Assembly (NCBI GenBank): GCA_916613615.1
Contig: OU744735.1
Coordinates: forward strand, 46,032,468-46,096,467
From: Steromphala cineraria
Taxonomy: Eukaryota > Mollusca > Gastropoda > Trochida > Trochidae
Direction of reading: 5' to 3'
DNA length: 64,000 nt
Shown: in pieces, positions 34,191 through 46,801 of the stretch
Numbering within the stretch: position 1 is the first letter of the stretch
Layout: every line of letters starts with the position of its first letter
The notes under the pieces: model-generated
The model's input: the letters and a program-made list of their open reading frames with translations, nothing else
What the model was told of the DNA's origin: nothing
Database searches by the model: none
Made by a program: the position numbers and the translations under genes

Positions 34191-36540
34191 TATGAAGTGT
34201 ATTGACTTGATAAGTGCCAAACCAATCTTACTGGACCTCTGTAAAAAAATATCCATAAAATCGTGTACTTTGACAGAACAAAGAAGTTGGATATCCATAA
34301 AATCTTGTACTCTTGACTGACAGGTGTCCTATCTAACAACATGAGAGAAAATGTTAATATACAAACCTGCATCTTGAGATAGTTGTTAAAAGCTTGATGT
34401 AGTTGCCTAGACCATTCTGAAGTTATTCCCTGTCATCACTGAAAGAAGATAAATATTTGAGAGTGAATCACAATTGACCGAGTTGAGTAAGTTTTTGAAA
34501 ACAATCACTGTAATAATTGAAAGTTTTGGATTTTCAAGGTGTCAATTCAATAAAATAGCATTTGATTGATGCTTATCAGTGAATACAGTATAGTCATAAA
34601 CTGGGTCGACGCATCAGTTTGGTAAGAACCAATAAAGTTACTAATTAAAATAACAAAAGAACATGGTTTCCTTGAAAAAGAAAAAGTCTACTGTTTTACT
34701 GAAAATTAATAAACTTAAAATGATTACAAAATATGTTGATGACATAAATATGTTATTCAAAGTGTTACAGGGGCAAAAGCCAAATCAGGTCAAATAAGGA
34801 ATGGTATAATTTCTCATTTCTGTATTGCAGAATATTGCAATACAGGAAAGCTTTTCAAATTCAAGAATTTGCTTGCAGTCTTGTTTGATTATGAGCGTTA
34901 AAAACAATAACCAATGCTCAGCTAGCAGCCATTTTGAAAAGGGAGATCTTTCAATCAATGTTTATGACATATCTAAGCTACTTTTTACAATACATCTCGA
35001 CACTTTAAGAAATTTCCGTAAAATCATGTTTCATTTGGTTTGTTTCTTTGCAATTTCATATGGAAATTTATAATTTCAAAATGTTTGATATTTTGGATAT
35101 TTTCAGAAGTGTGTACAGATTCACAACATGTTCAGGCCTACCAAATGTAACCAAACAAAACTGCCCTACGACGCAATTTTTTTTTTAAAAGTCCACATTA
35201 AACATGGATAGGCGACATAACCATATTCCCTTGACACAAAAACATGAAATAGTCAATAGATACTTTTCTGAGCTATTGGGTATTTACTCCGTGTTTTGGT
35301 AACAATTGAGTATTGTCCATTTTGTACTGCAGTAAAATTGTACTCCCTGGTTCCAGACAATTCGGTATTTCATATGAGAGATGAGATTGTACACTCATGG
35401 TGTAACACAAATGCATTTAAAACAGTATTTTGAAAATGTAATGATACTTTAAATAATAGCACTAAATATTGATATTTTAAACAATTATGAACTTATGATA
35501 TACATTTGTGACAAGTTTATAGACTATGTTAGCGTTTACAAATTGATGCGAAAAATGGCAAGCTTTTTCAATTTTTTGGGGTTTAATGAAAATGTCTGCG
35601 TATCTGTACTTAAATCGATTAAAGTAATTGGATTTTTAAGAATTTTGTTTCATAAAATAAACAGGTAAGCTGCTTATCTGAAGCAATGATATAGGATTTT
35701 CACTGAAGAATTTAATGTCAATTTGTATGTTAACTCTGTCAATGCTACATCCAACTCGTGTGAACTAAGCATATTCATGAAAATGAACCATTGAAACTTT
35801 GATCACATATTACGATGCTTTCAAGCAATCAAGTTCAGGAATTTGTGTAAACTTGATTGCGTGAAATTATGTACAAGCTTAACGGCATCAAACCAAAAGC
35901 AGAATTTTGGGTTAGAATTCTGCTTTTGTGAACAGTTTTGACAGTGAACTTTTTACACACATTGTACAGCGGGTGGCCATATTGTTACGTACAAGTGACA
36001 TAATTCCCATAAACTTACATATTAATTAGCTGTTGCGAGAATAATTATCATAAATTTAGTTCTAAATCTATTTGATGTTTTCAGATAGCTTGGCAATCAT
36101 CTCAGCTACAGACACACAATTTACATTTACATTTTTGATTATTATTAAGAGAACTGCATCTCATTTAATAGCACATATGCAACACACAGGTTAAGTGAAA
36201 CATGGTCGTCAATGGGACATTTGAATCGCAAGTTGTATATGCAATGTTCAAACAAGTGTGATTTGATATAACTAACAGACAGTAGGGGAAATGTAATTAT
36301 GCTTTCTAAAATATGACAGCAATTGGATCATTTCCTAATTTATATTAATTATTCTCCAAACTGTTAATTAACATGCAAGTATATGTTAATAACGTCTCTT
36401 GTACATGTATAATATAGTCACCTGCTGTATGTCTAATCTTTGCCTATGGCTAGTAGAAAATATCCTAGCCCAGTAAAAAGTATGAACTTGCAGTCCGAAG
36501 AAAAGACAATTTAGATACAATCTACGATGTCTAAAAAATA
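34191..36540. other. Non-coding, nothing recognised
   Basis: AT-rich; ATATCCATAAAATC occurs twice at 34248 and 34291. Confidence 0.4.
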
Positions 36541-36544
36541 ATTT

Positions 36545-36650
36545 GTTCATAGATTGAATGAATGAGTGAGTTTTTGTTTAATTTCACCGCTTAATTGGGC
36601 AGTATTTCAGTCATTAGCGAGGTCCCATAGATTGAGTTGACAAATCAAGA
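36545..36650 (+). mobile_element. SINE tail fragment
   Basis: GAATGAGTGAGTTTTTGTTT followed by GGGCAGTATTTCAGTCATTA is the inverted 3' tail of the gastropod SINE type. Confidence 0.55.
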
Positions 36651-38317
36651 GACAATATGGCATGTGTAGAGTGATTAATAACGGTTATTATGCTTGCAAG
36701 AAAGATATCTTAACATCAAATCTTTTATAATTGATTAAAACATAAATTTCTCAAATGTTGAGATTTCAAAACTCATAATCTTCATTGTCGCATGATAACT
36801 CAAACGTTCTCACACTATTCATGATAATAACAGCATAACATCCCAGGAGGCCACGACGATCACAACATTGTATCACATTCCAGTAGTTTTTTTCACCGAT
36901 CTATCATTCATTCATTCCGATATTTGGTTCGGTTCCATCCCGGCGAGACATCTTTTCAATTTAACCGGCAGGTGCGTGTTCGGTAATATTGGCGTGACTC
37001 GTGTGTCGTTTCTGATTTTATAAAGTCAGTAGCTAAATACCTACCACATGTTTTGATATCTTGACCTTATGTGACATAGAAATAAATACTGACAGGGAAA
37101 ATCACTTTGTAAACATTGTGTCCGACATCCACCGAATTGAGCGGAAGACCGTTTCTCTTTAAATACTATTTCCCTACGACGAATTGCATATGTAGATTTC
37201 TAAACGTACTCAGTTGGGTTTAAGACTGTTATGAGTTGTAACGAATTTCTGCTAAATTAGTTTCACAATAATTACTTTTGATGGTTCAAAATGAATGATT
37301 ATTATTATGACGTTTGATGAATAACGGAAAAGTGCTAACTTTAAAAAAACAAAATATAGATTCTTGTTCGGGAGAGAATTATAATTAAAATAATAACTTA
37401 ACAAGATAATAAAACATGTTAGTTTCAAAAATTTTATTGATTAAAACAATTTCTTTCAACAATGGCAAAAAGAGGCGTAAAGCTTATTTCCTTGAAATGG
37501 AGCCTAGATATCGATGACCATGAAACTAAAAGTAGAACACTCGCTTTCCTAAATGGACTGAGGGCAGGGTGGTTTTATTTTTCTGGTAACGTGTAAATTA
37601 TGAGTTACTCAAAATGACAGATCCTGGAGAATTCAAACACACAATACAAATGTTACAATTGTTTTCTATCTACGCTATATTTCATGTATTCGATGAGATA
37701 TCTTTTATCATCCCCTTTGATGTGTTGAGTTGTAGCTACCGTCTACGTTGTTACCTTACACCACCACCCTCCCCCTTTCCAGGTTACCAAACAAATCTCC
37801 AACTTAAAAAGTGTTTCTGCGATCCTATGTTAAGGCGCGAATAATACGGATCGTCCAATGATTTTAACATAGAATATATCTTAGGACTAGAAAAAAAAGT
37901 AATTTGTTTCTGGTTTCAATCCGCGTCAGGTTCTAACCCCCGCCTCTAGCCCTTTTTTTGCAGATGTTGACAAGGAAAAAATGGAAATGTAGTCCCATGG
38001 CCCTAAAAAAACAATGAAATGTGAACTTTTGAAATTAAACTCGTTTCTGCTCGTGCATGTAGGCCTTCAAAGACACAGTGATAAAGTGTTTCAAAGTTTG
38101 TATTTTTTTTTCAAAATCTGTTGAATTATTTTTAGATTCAAGAATATGTAAAAAAAATTGAAACTTAAACAAAAAAAATTTAAAATATGATACTGTTCCT
38201 TTCTAATAAAACTTTCTGCAAGACATATATATCCGTGCAAAACTTTCATAACTATCGCTCGAAACTGACAACAGTGTTGTGTATTTATAACATACTGATA
38301 CCAAGAATATTATTATT
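36651..38317. other. Non-coding; CpG-richer patch at 36840-37150
   Basis: The patch has more CpG than its surroundings (for example GGTTCCATCCCGGCGAGACA) and could be a promoter or 5' untranslated exon of a minus-strand gene. The only ATG-started frame on that strand stops after 15 codons without a splice donor, so I call no gene. Confidence 0.3.
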
Positions 38318-38950
38318 ATCCCCCGCCACGAAGTGGAAGGGGGATATAGGTTTGAGCTCCGTCCGTGCGTGCGTCCGTCCGTCCGAGTTAAAGGAGCCAA
38401 TTTTTCTCAGAAACCGTTATAGGTAGGATTATCAAATTTTGTGTGTGCCTTCAGGGTATCAATACCTTGATGGAGTTCGAAAATCAGAACCACGCAAATA
38501 TTTTTTCCGGAGTTATTGCCCTTGTTACGTTTTTTGGGACTCTGTTCGAGGTGTCTTCAAAGGAACCAATTTTTCTCAGAAACTGTTACAGATAGCATCA
38601 TCAAATTTGATATGTGCCTTCAGGGTATCAATACCTTGATGGAACTCGAAAATCAGAACCGCGCAAATATTTTTTCTGGAGTTATTGCCCTTGTTACGTT
38701 TTTTGGGACTCTGTTCGAGGTGTCTTCAAAGGAGCCAATTTTCTCAGAAACTGTTACAGATAGCATCATCAAATTTGATGTGTGCCTTCATGGTATCAAT
38801 AACTTGATGGAGTTCGAAAATCAGAACCGCGCAAATATTTTTCCGGAGTTTGGTGTCATGATATTTTTGAGTACACTCGAGTATTAAGGAGAAGGTTCTG
38901 ACTTAATTTAAAATAAGAACAAATCTGGCGGGGGATGTTGATGACTATGT
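38318..38950 (+). repeat. Molluscan dispersed repeat with 2.9 tandem 169-bp units
   Basis: It opens with CCCCCGCCACGAAGTGG and a GTCCGTGCGTGCGTCC run and closes with GGCGGGGGATG. Internal units start at 38392, 38561 and 38730 (AAAGGA(G/A)CCAATTTTTCTCAG). 169 is not a multiple of three, yet one frame stays open for 123 codons across the junction. I treat that as incidental. Confidence 0.85.
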
Positions 38951-40190
38951 CTTCTTGTTTTAGGTTAGTATCTAATATTGTTTCTTTTTTTCCTGAACTT
39001 GTCTACAGAATAAGTTGTCTAAGATCGTGTGTAATTTTCACTTTTATCGCTTTAGTTTTATGAAACTCGTAATTTCACTCAACGAAGCGCAAATAAAATC
39101 ACAACGATCGTTTGAACTTGAAACAAACGTCCTCTCTTGTCTTATAACTCTTGTTTCATCAATCCATATTAATTCCCTTAATAAAAAAAACAACGTTGTA
39201 TCGATTCAGCCCAATTGTTATCCATAATTGGAACAGTTTTTTTCAGAAAAGGAACGTTTCTACATATTGACAGGCAAAATTGCTCCTTTATGACTAACAG
39301 TTCAGAAATCTTTGGTCACCCTAGCAACTTAATCTTTATAAATTTAGATCATCTGCTTGTTAAACCAATTCTTAGTATTAAAGATATGGAAATGTCCATC
39401 TAGATTGGTTTAGATTGCTAGAATCTGAACATACGACCCTGTGTAACCGAGTATAAAGAGTATTCTTGCATGGGATAGTTTTCAACGTTGCGTCATTATT
39501 ACCTGATGATCATTTTCTCACCACGACAGAATAAGACATGAAATGTTGATCTAGTCTCTTTTCCAATTAGCCGAGTTTGTGGACTAGAATGGGAGATGTC
39601 TGATTAGATGCAATAAAAGTTAGTTGTGAAATCAGCCACGCTGTCCTAAAATCCTCAGTGTGGCTACTGAATCATGGCAAAGGCATTGTGATATGGACAT
39701 ACCTTTCCATGTCAGAAGCGTGTCATTTGCTTTAAAAATTAAAATGGATTGTGGTGCAATTTTTCTGCCAGGGGAAACTGCCGGAAACCACGGACTTGGT
39801 CTAATTCGAACGAGGTAGGGTTATTATATCATGACTTGATCCAGCTCTGTGGGGAGAGACTTCCAGATAATAATTGGCTATACAAGAAGGTCACTGGGCA
39901 TGATGTAATGTGCGCACTGCGCAAGCAGTTTGTCGTTGCTTGATTGGCAGGAAGTTTAGACGACATTTGCTCATAAATAACCATTGGTGGTCTCTGTCTA
40001 CTAAAATGTTATAAGAGGCAAATATTGTATAACATTTCACCCAAAACGCACTGGAAACGACAAAGTACACTCACCGTATCACGATGTAATTGAAAGACAA
40101 CTTTCACACTCTCAGATCATCAAGTTATGAAGGGTCACCCATCCTGTTATGAACCGCACACATAGTTGCTGAACCTTACTGATAGACCTA
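38951..40190. other. Non-coding, nothing recognised
   Basis: GC-richer at 39730-39960, with a TGCGCACTGCGCA tract resembling an NRF1 site. The 64-codon plus-strand frame there is not recognisable. Confidence 0.35.
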
Positions 40191-40194
40191 TCGT

Positions 40195-40612
40195 CTATTT
40201 TTGTTTTGTTTATTTAAACATATTTTATTCAATAAAGAAAGGGATTAGGAACAAGTTATCTAACTAAGGTAACCTTCTTCCAAGTATTTACAAAATGATA
40301 CATAGTGGCATACATGAAACATGGAAAATAGTATAATACAAAATGGTAGAAAGATATTTACAAAAGTAGGTATGTACAATCTGCATTTAACAGAAGCGCT
40401 TGCTGTTTAAAATATATTGTTGGACTGCCTTGAAAATGACCTGATTTTGTAAAATTGAAAGGTTTTTACTACCACATGAAACTAAATCTAAATTTACGGC
40501 ATCATCATTAACATATGATTTTAATACATTTAACATTCTTAATCTGTGTTCATCATATAGGGCACTCAAACATAAAGTTAAAACCATTTTCGCATATTTT
40601 GGGGAGTAAAAC
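40195..40612 (-). mobile_element. 5'-truncated LINE, C-terminal tail of ORF2
   Basis: The minus-strand frame ending at 40387 reads MVLTLCLSALYDEHRL ... VNLDLVSCGSKN and ends YILNSKRFC. This resembles the extreme C-terminus of CR1/L2-like LINE ORF2 proteins, where a Cys-x-x-Leu-Tyr-Asp-x-x-Arg segment precedes a short helical end. An A/T-rich tail follows to about 40195. The frame extends upstream to about 40612 and then stops, which is 5' truncation. Confidence 0.55.
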
Positions 40613-41449
40613 TTTCAAAATACTGACGCTACCGGAAATCTAACGTGTTATCAGAGAGCTGCCCCTTCATCGATATACCGGCTGAAATATCCCCGATAGA
40701 GAAAGTATATTTACAGTTTTATTCTTTGGAGTATGGTCGACATTAATCAGACCGAACTGTTTGAGTGGCATTCTAGATGATGGAGGATGATAAATTACAA
40801 AAATTACAGACTGTGTGATCAAAATATCACAATGATACTGGTCTACCAGTGTCACACGATTTCTGCTCAGAAAGTGAAGTTTTCATTAATTATATCATGA
40901 TAGGTCTCTCTACATTAAGATAGTGCTCAGTTGTTTTCCAAGTCACAATTAAACGTACATTTAAAGCTATAATCTATAAATTGGCGATTAATGTTTATTA
41001 CAGATAGTTTTAACTACTTATTAGGAATGAAACAGAGTGATTTAGATATGTGAGAAACGAACACAACACTGATGATATCGCATTGATGCTTTGAAATCAA
41101 CAAAGTTGAGTATCCTTTTATGTGCGCTTGTATCAAATTTACAATGAACGGTATTTGTATTTCTGGCCTATTATCTCAATACTGAATAAAATGTCTGTTT
41201 GTCAAACGTGTTCAAATATTGCAAATATCTTTTTACAAAATTTGTACTCATTAATTGAGGATTAAGCATTGTCTTACCAACAAACTTGCTCTCACCGATA
41301 AAAACAACAATAATTTTGAAAAAGTCTTCTTGGATATTTATTTGGCAAATATTCGGATCATATCTAATAAATTGGCGTTTCTATAGATAATTGTTGTTCG
41401 CATTTGTATAATTAATGGCTAGCAACATTAACCGATGTTATCTTGTAGG
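40613..41449. other. Non-coding, nothing recognised
   Basis: AT-rich. Confidence 0.4.
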
Positions 41450-41633
41450 GGTGCTACTATCAACACAGAAAACTCAAGGGTCCACAGCAAGGCATAAACT
41501 GACAGTTCGGAATCTGATGTTTTAGGCATTGCGTAGGAAGATGATATTACGTAAGAATTTGTACTATTGCAGATAGTGTGATCCAAAATATAACACTTGA
41601 AAAACTAACATTGAAGGATCAAACGTGAAAATA
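41450..41633 (+). repeat. 184-bp segment duplicated at 43193-43376
   Basis: Nearly identical to 43193-43376 (about four differences seen). It comprises the right arm of the CTACGCAAAGCC foldback MITE plus about 85 bp of flanking DNA (ATATTACGTAAGAATTTGT onward), so it is a duplication of already-inserted sequence, not a second insertion. Confidence 0.9.
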
Positions 41634-42020
41634 ACCCAAAAAAACATCCGTTAAAGGTACATATTTGTCTGAACTAAAAATAGTTGTATGAAAGTACGAT
41701 CTCGAAAGCAAACTCCTCCGCATCGCATGTGACTTCCCTGTTATCTTTCTGCTTATCTATCGCGGTGTGGAGTTCTTGCGCAATTTGCCTCGCTATCTTT
41801 GAATATCTATTTATTATTTAAACATTTAAAAAACGAGCTCATCCTGAGTGACAGGACGAGATGAATCCCGCTTGACCGATTTTGGCTCCTTTTCAGTTTC
41901 AATGCATTGTTGTTGCCAATCCGGATATGGTTACCTGTGCAAGTGTGTGAATTTAGCATACCCCAGATAGTTAAAGTATGAACGCATTATACGAATATAT
42001 TTTGTTTAAATTATGTCAGC

Positions 42021-42088
42021 AGTCTAAGTAAACCTAGCCTCAATATTATCCGTTTCATCCCTATACTGAGCTAGGTTTACTTAGACTG
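42021..42088. mobile_element. Minimal hairpin derivative of the AGTCTAAGTAAACC element
   Basis: CAGTCTAAGTAAACCTAGCC and its inverted copy, CTAGGTTTACTTAGACTG, flank only about 25 bp. These are the ends of the 30506-31172 element with the interior deleted. Confidence 0.65.
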
Positions 42089-42944
42089 ATTATGTCAGTA
42101 ATTTCCCGTAAAAGAACACTTGATAACATGAGTGACGAAGAAAGATATTTTCTTGTACAAAGTAACAATTCTTAAATTGAAAAATATGTATTCAGATTAA
42201 ACGGCGATATACACATTAATTTTGTTTTCACCTTATAGGTGCTACATCATGGTTAGGTTGGCCCATATATATCCCTATAGTGACCCTGTACACGTATTAT
42301 ATGTGAAATAATAAGACCCAAGATAATAGGGACAACCTTAATTATAATATATAAACACAAATATCTGCGAAGCTCCTTGTACAAAGGTGTCTTCTTTTTC
42401 ACAAATTGATCACTATATATATCTTTGTGGCTTGGATTTCAAGGTCAAAGAGATATCTTCAGAAAATTCACGTGTATGTTTTTCATTGATGATATCAAGC
42501 AAACCCAGATACCCATTCACCAATATGTTTGACGCTTTTGGACCCCTCAGTTATAGTCCTACTGAAATAATAAAATCTGATTCAACAATGATGTCGTTAA
42601 GCGTTTTGTAGGAAAACAAAGATAATGATAACATTTAATATTATTAACACTTAATTTAACGGCAATGTTTCTCATATCATTTCACTCCCCCGAATGATAA
42701 AAGTTAAATCACAAAGTTAAACAATTTTACTAATCATGATGTGGACTGTGTGGTGAAGAGGATATATTTTCATTGTCAGCGTTATGACATAGCTTATTTG
42801 TATTCATGAAGGGCTTAGTGATATATCTAAATGATATTACTATGCAACTCACGCGCATACACTGATACCTACAGGCAACACGGTTCTAATGCTTGTTGAT
42901 GGATTAGATAAACATTTAGTCCACACACAAAAAAGTTTGTCAAG
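42089..42944. other. Non-coding, nothing recognised
   Basis: AT-rich; a 74-codon plus-strand frame at 42387-42611 is unrecognised and unsupported. Confidence 0.35.
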
Positions 42945-43022
42945 TCTTGTTGCCGAGTTGGTAGGTTGTTAGTATGATCAGTGCTGGCTTTGTTACCTGA
43001 CTCTGCAGATGTGGGTTTGATT
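42945..43022 (+). mobile_element. Possible tRNA-like SINE head
   Basis: TGTTGCCGAGTTGGTAGG at the left and TGGGTTTGATTCCAAC (B-box-like) at the right are spaced roughly as in a tRNA-derived SINE promoter. The A box is weak and the anticodon arm is not convincing, so this is not called as a tRNA gene. Confidence 0.35.
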
Positions 43023-43051
43023 CCAACAAGAAACACAACCATAAATAACGT

Positions 43052-43290
43052 CATCCTCCTACGCAAAGCCTAAAACGCCGAACTGTCAGTTTTATGCCTC
43101 GCTGCATACCCTTGAGTTTTCTTTGCTTGCTTACTATGATAGAAAGCAAAAGTCCAATCAGAAAATAACTGGAGGTTGCTAACACTCGCCTGTAGGGGTG
43201 TTACTATCAACACAGAAAACTCAAGGGTCCACAGCAAGGCATAAACTGACAGTTCGGAATCTGATGTTTTAGGCTTTGCGTAGGAAGATG
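43052..43290. mobile_element. Foldback MITE, CTACGCAAAGCC family, second copy
   Basis: Arms begin CATCCTCCTACGCAAAGCC and end GGCTTTGCGTAGGAAGATG, with CTGTCAGTTTTATGCC paired inside. The insert between the arms is longer than in the 26338-26531 copy. Flanks (AAATAACGT against ATATTACGT) are only partly alike. Confidence 0.8.
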
Positions 43291-43376
43291 ATATTACGTA
43301 AGAATTTGTACTATTACAAATAGTGTGATCCAAAATATAACACTTGAAAAACTAACATTGAAGGATCAAACGTGAA
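43193..43376 (+). repeat. 184-bp segment duplicated at 41450-41633
   Basis: See the partner entry; this copy keeps the whole MITE to its left and is therefore the likely source. Confidence 0.9.
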
Positions 43377-44254
43377 ATCATAATTAATATCGAAATGTAA
43401 GATATACTTACTTAATTGATTACCAACGAGATAGAATGTAATTGTGTGTCTATACAACACGGAACATGGGGGGATCACGAAGTCATCAGTCGCTTTTGGT
43501 GACCTTGACATTATTTTCTAGGTTATCATGTCATTTTGACAACGTTTGAAACTCAAAATCTCCAAATGTGGTGACATCATGCATTTGGAGATTATGCCGA
43601 CTACAGTAACGTTTGGTAACCATGACCTTACTTTCAACGTTACTTTGACCACTTTTGAAACTATTGTTAAGGCGAACTCTCGGATTAATTTTCCAAAATT
43701 TTGGTGACACTTTTTCTGGTTTTCAAACATTTGTTTTTACTATATCTTATGAACTTCTACACTTCAGACCTCCATTTAAATTTGTTGAAAGCTTATATCG
43801 GAATTAAAGTTATGTACAAAATAACTTTTTCGTGGATAACTATGCGTTTAAGGATAACAACTTCCTTTTCATGATGTGCTGCGTTTTCAATCATTCATGT
43901 GTTGTTTGCTGGCAGATCTGTGTCATTTCTAGAACTCTGAGTAGTCACAATGTTCTGGCTTAGAACCAAAACATTCGTAATCTGTTATAACATAATTTAC
44001 TGTATTCGGGGATGTTCAAATTTCATATAAAGTTATGAAATACTATTTTACATTATAAATGGAATACAATATTAGAAATTCTAGATCAATGAAACTCGAA
44101 GAAAAAAGTAGAAATGAAATGAATGTTGATTTAAACATATTTATTTCATAAACAAATGAAAAGGGATTTGCAAACATGAAATGAATATTCGTACTTTTAT
44201 TTACAAAATCGGTATAATCATTGAATATAAAGGATTTTGAACGCACAATAAGAC
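43377..44254. other. Non-coding, nothing recognised
   Basis: Contains a weak internal duplication around ACGTTTGAAACT and CTTTTGAAACT (43540-43670). Minus-strand frames of 65-70 codons are unrecognised. Confidence 0.35.
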
Positions 44255-44305
44255 AGGTTAGTGAGTTTGGGCAATATTTCAGCCATTAGCGGCGGGAAAG
44301 TCATA
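44255..44305 (+). mobile_element. SINE tail fragment
   Basis: GTTAGTGAGTTTGGGCAATA then TTTCAGCCATTAGCGGCGGG matches the inverted SINE tail also seen at 36545. It lies just beyond the 3' end of the membrane-protein gene. Confidence 0.5.
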
Positions 44306-44426
44306 AGGACAGGAAAGATAATCTATTTTTTGGGATTAAATGAAAGATTTGGCATAGTTGCTGTATATAAGAAACTAAAGTATGTTTGGGACATCACATT
44401 CACTGAAGCACTGCAATATAGAAGTC

Positions 44427-45253
44427 TTAGCCAGCCTTTTCATCCTTGACGTTGAGTTCTACAGGAAACAGTGGGTCAGTTTTGTTTCTCTGGACACCCA
44501 GGATTATCTTTATAACTAGGGCAGAGGCCGCTGACCCCATTACTAAAGCTGCTATCACTGCCGGAACCTTTGTACAAGAATTATCACTCACAGCACTGTT
44601 CAGATAGATTGTTGAAATATATGCTAGAAAGTTGTAACGTGTATATTTGTCAATAACAGTGATATCAAGAATGATAAAGGTCACAGCAATGACAAAGTTT
44701 AAAGACAAAGCAATGATGGAAGCTGTTTCCTGGTTGACAGGGGGACTTGACCAGTAGGCTATCATGATGGACATAGTTTGACTCAACCTGGACAGAGTCC
44801 AGGACACCAGACCAGCAATGCCATTCTGGACCAAGACTCGGACAATAATGTCATCTCGCCTACGGTTCTGCTTAGCCAGTTGAAACCTCACTATATACAG
44901 ATTCTTGTGACTCACACTCAGTGATGTGGCGAACAGAACCGCAGCTCCAAGCATCATCACGAAAGCCAGAGGAACTATGTTCCTGTCCAAGGAGAAGCTC
45001 CAGCCTAAGTATAGAATGTTTCCCAGTGCGTAGAGACCGAGGAACAGAGGAGACAGGAGGGGTGGGTCCAGATATCTGGGTCCTGATCCAGATGGTCCAG
45101 TGGGTCCAAGTCTGCAGAGAAGAGATATAGAGTACAGAACCCAGGCAGTCTGCCAGACTAAGATGATGGCACCCATGTAGAGGCCATAGAAACTCGGCAG
45201 AGCATCTGTGGGATATCTCTGGTATATCGTGTGACGCCAGTTGAGGAAGATAT
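44427..45253 (-). CDS. Multi-pass membrane protein, exon 3 (terminal)
   Basis: This is the main exon (827 nt, 275 codons plus stop TAA at 44427-44429) of a three-exon gene. It opens at an acceptor, TTAACTTGCAG/AT, and continues codon-for-codon from exon 2 (g|at, Asp). Hydrophobic segments include MGAIILVWQTAWVLYSIS, LFLGLYALGNILYLGW, LAFVMMLGAAVLFATSLSV, GIAGLVSWTLSRLSQTM, IIALSLNFVIAVTFIILDI and AALVMGSAASALVIKIILG; a short charged tail ends VKDEKAG. With the exon 2 helix this makes about seven or eight membrane passes. The layout and the 'LYMGAIILVWQ' region remind me of the uncharacterised animal family of zebrafish si:ch211-161h7.5 (PANTHER PTHR33802), which has loose TspO-like features; that is recollection, not a search. 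Function is unknown. A poly(A)-signal-like TTTATT on the plus strand lies at about 44197. Confidence 0.9.
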
Positions 45254-45715
45254 CTGCAAGTTAAATTAAGTTAACTAAGTTCATGTTGTCACTCTTATGA
45301 AAGAAATGAACAGAATTATAGGTTTGTATCACATATATACATCATTACAAAATTCTCAAACTTCAAGCAATTTTTAACATCACAAGTTATATCTATCCTT
45401 TACTTCTACAGAGCTTGTTCATGGCTCTTTACAAAGGGGCACCACCGCAAGGCTAATCAATGCTGATATGGGTTCAACAATCAACACTCCAATGGTATCA
45501 AATAGATTGAACATATGTTCATGTTTTGCACAAGACAAAGGTCGTTATTTAGCATTTATGATATATCAAGATAAAACCTTTAAATATGTTCGTTGACTTT
45601 TTAGAAAATTAACGCGTTGCTATAAATGAAGAGAGATTTAGGATTTAATTTTATTGATTAAATTATGATATAAAATGCATAAATCAATAGATAATTATTT
45701 AATGAAATTATTTAC
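45254..45715. other. Intron 2 of the membrane-protein gene
   Basis: 462 bp between the donor ACAG/GTAAAT (45714-45715) and acceptor CTTGCAG (45254-45255). AT-rich, no features seen. Confidence 0.85.
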
Positions 45716-45834
45716 CTGTTCCACCGGTTTCAAACAGGAGGTTGAAGACAGATGTTAAGACGAATACCACCAGGAGAAAGATCGTGAATACAACCCGAAG
45801 GGCGTGTTGACGATCCATGGCGAGTCTTGTGGAT
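45716..45834 (-). CDS. Multi-pass membrane protein, exon 2
   Basis: 119 nt, bounded by acceptor CTTCTATACAG/A and donor GGAACAG/GTAAAT. It encodes STRLAMDRQHALRVV, then a hydrophobic helix TIFLLVVFVLTSVFNLLF and ETGGT. The split codons fit exon 1 upstream (AG|A, Arg) and exon 3 downstream (G|AT, Asp). An internal ATG at 45816-45818 could serve as start if exon 1 is wrong; the protein would then be 309 residues. Confidence 0.85.
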
Positions 45835-46454
45835 CTGTATAGAAGAGTTGAAATGCATTTATAAAACTTACACAATAACCAGATAAAACATTCATTTTGT
45901 AAATACAACCCTCAGAACGGGTCTCGTAGAGCTATCATAGAAAAGTTAATTCAATTAAGAACTTCACGCAACAATCAGTCAAACAAATTATTACCTACTA
46001 TTTTAGCTTACATACAAGTTAAGTAATTGGATTTTACAAAATGAAAATTTATGTTTAGAAATTGAATCGTGCTTGAATGACATAACGTTTCAATTCATAT
46101 TCCGTCCATGAAACACAGTTATTTAATGGATGTATTTTGGCAAAAAGTTATTTTGTTTGCATGACATTGACAAAATAGGAAATGTTTTATAATACTTGTA
46201 TAGAATAAGTTATGACAGTCATGTTCACATTTGTATTAGTAAACCTTGATACGAGTAATTCAGATTTACTAGAAGAAACACAACTACATAAATCTTGTGA
46301 CGAAAATAAGCATATCAAAAGCACATCTAATTCTACTCTCTGTGTCGTTTATTTAATATATCTATGATAACACGTCTTACTTGGTGTGTTTGGTACAGGC
46401 CTTTAAGTGTCTTTATAAATTAGATTCAATGCACATCTAGTGGAAGATGCTTAA

Positions 46455-46801
46455 AGAGGCAGTAGCACGTTTTTAGGGGGAATATAAGGTGATGTCAGGA
46501 AAATGAATATTATTTGTTCCAATTGAAAAACAATGTATTTAAACTAAATTAAGCAGTAATAATTCAAATACATAATGTAAAATTTAGCCAAGCGATTCCT
46601 TTTTCGTGCAGAAAATGAATTAAAGGTGTTCACACAAAATGGCCGCCAGTGGATTTAATGCGAATCTTCACACTTTGTCCTTTGCCTATGGATGATTGGT
46701 TTGTGTAATGAAAGTTTTGACACTTTCAAAATAATACATTAAGCATCAATCATCAGGGAAAATTTGGAATATAGAATTATCCAAAACGTGCTACTGCCCC
46801 T
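46455..46801 (-). mobile_element. TTAA-flanked MITE, copy 5
   Basis: TTAA at 46451-46454 and 46802-46805. The left terminus has one change (AGAGGCAGTAGCACG) and the right is intact. 347 bp, reverse orientation. Confidence 0.92.

Noticed and set aside
36840..37150. First exon of the GPSM gene in the CpG-richer patch
   Set aside because: The only ATG frame on the minus strand (MSRRDGTEPNIG...) stops after 15 codons and has no donor that would join in phase 0 to the exon at 18840.
42945..43022. Functional tRNA gene
   Set aside because: A B-box-like tract is present, but the acceptor and anticodon stems do not pair. At most a SINE head.
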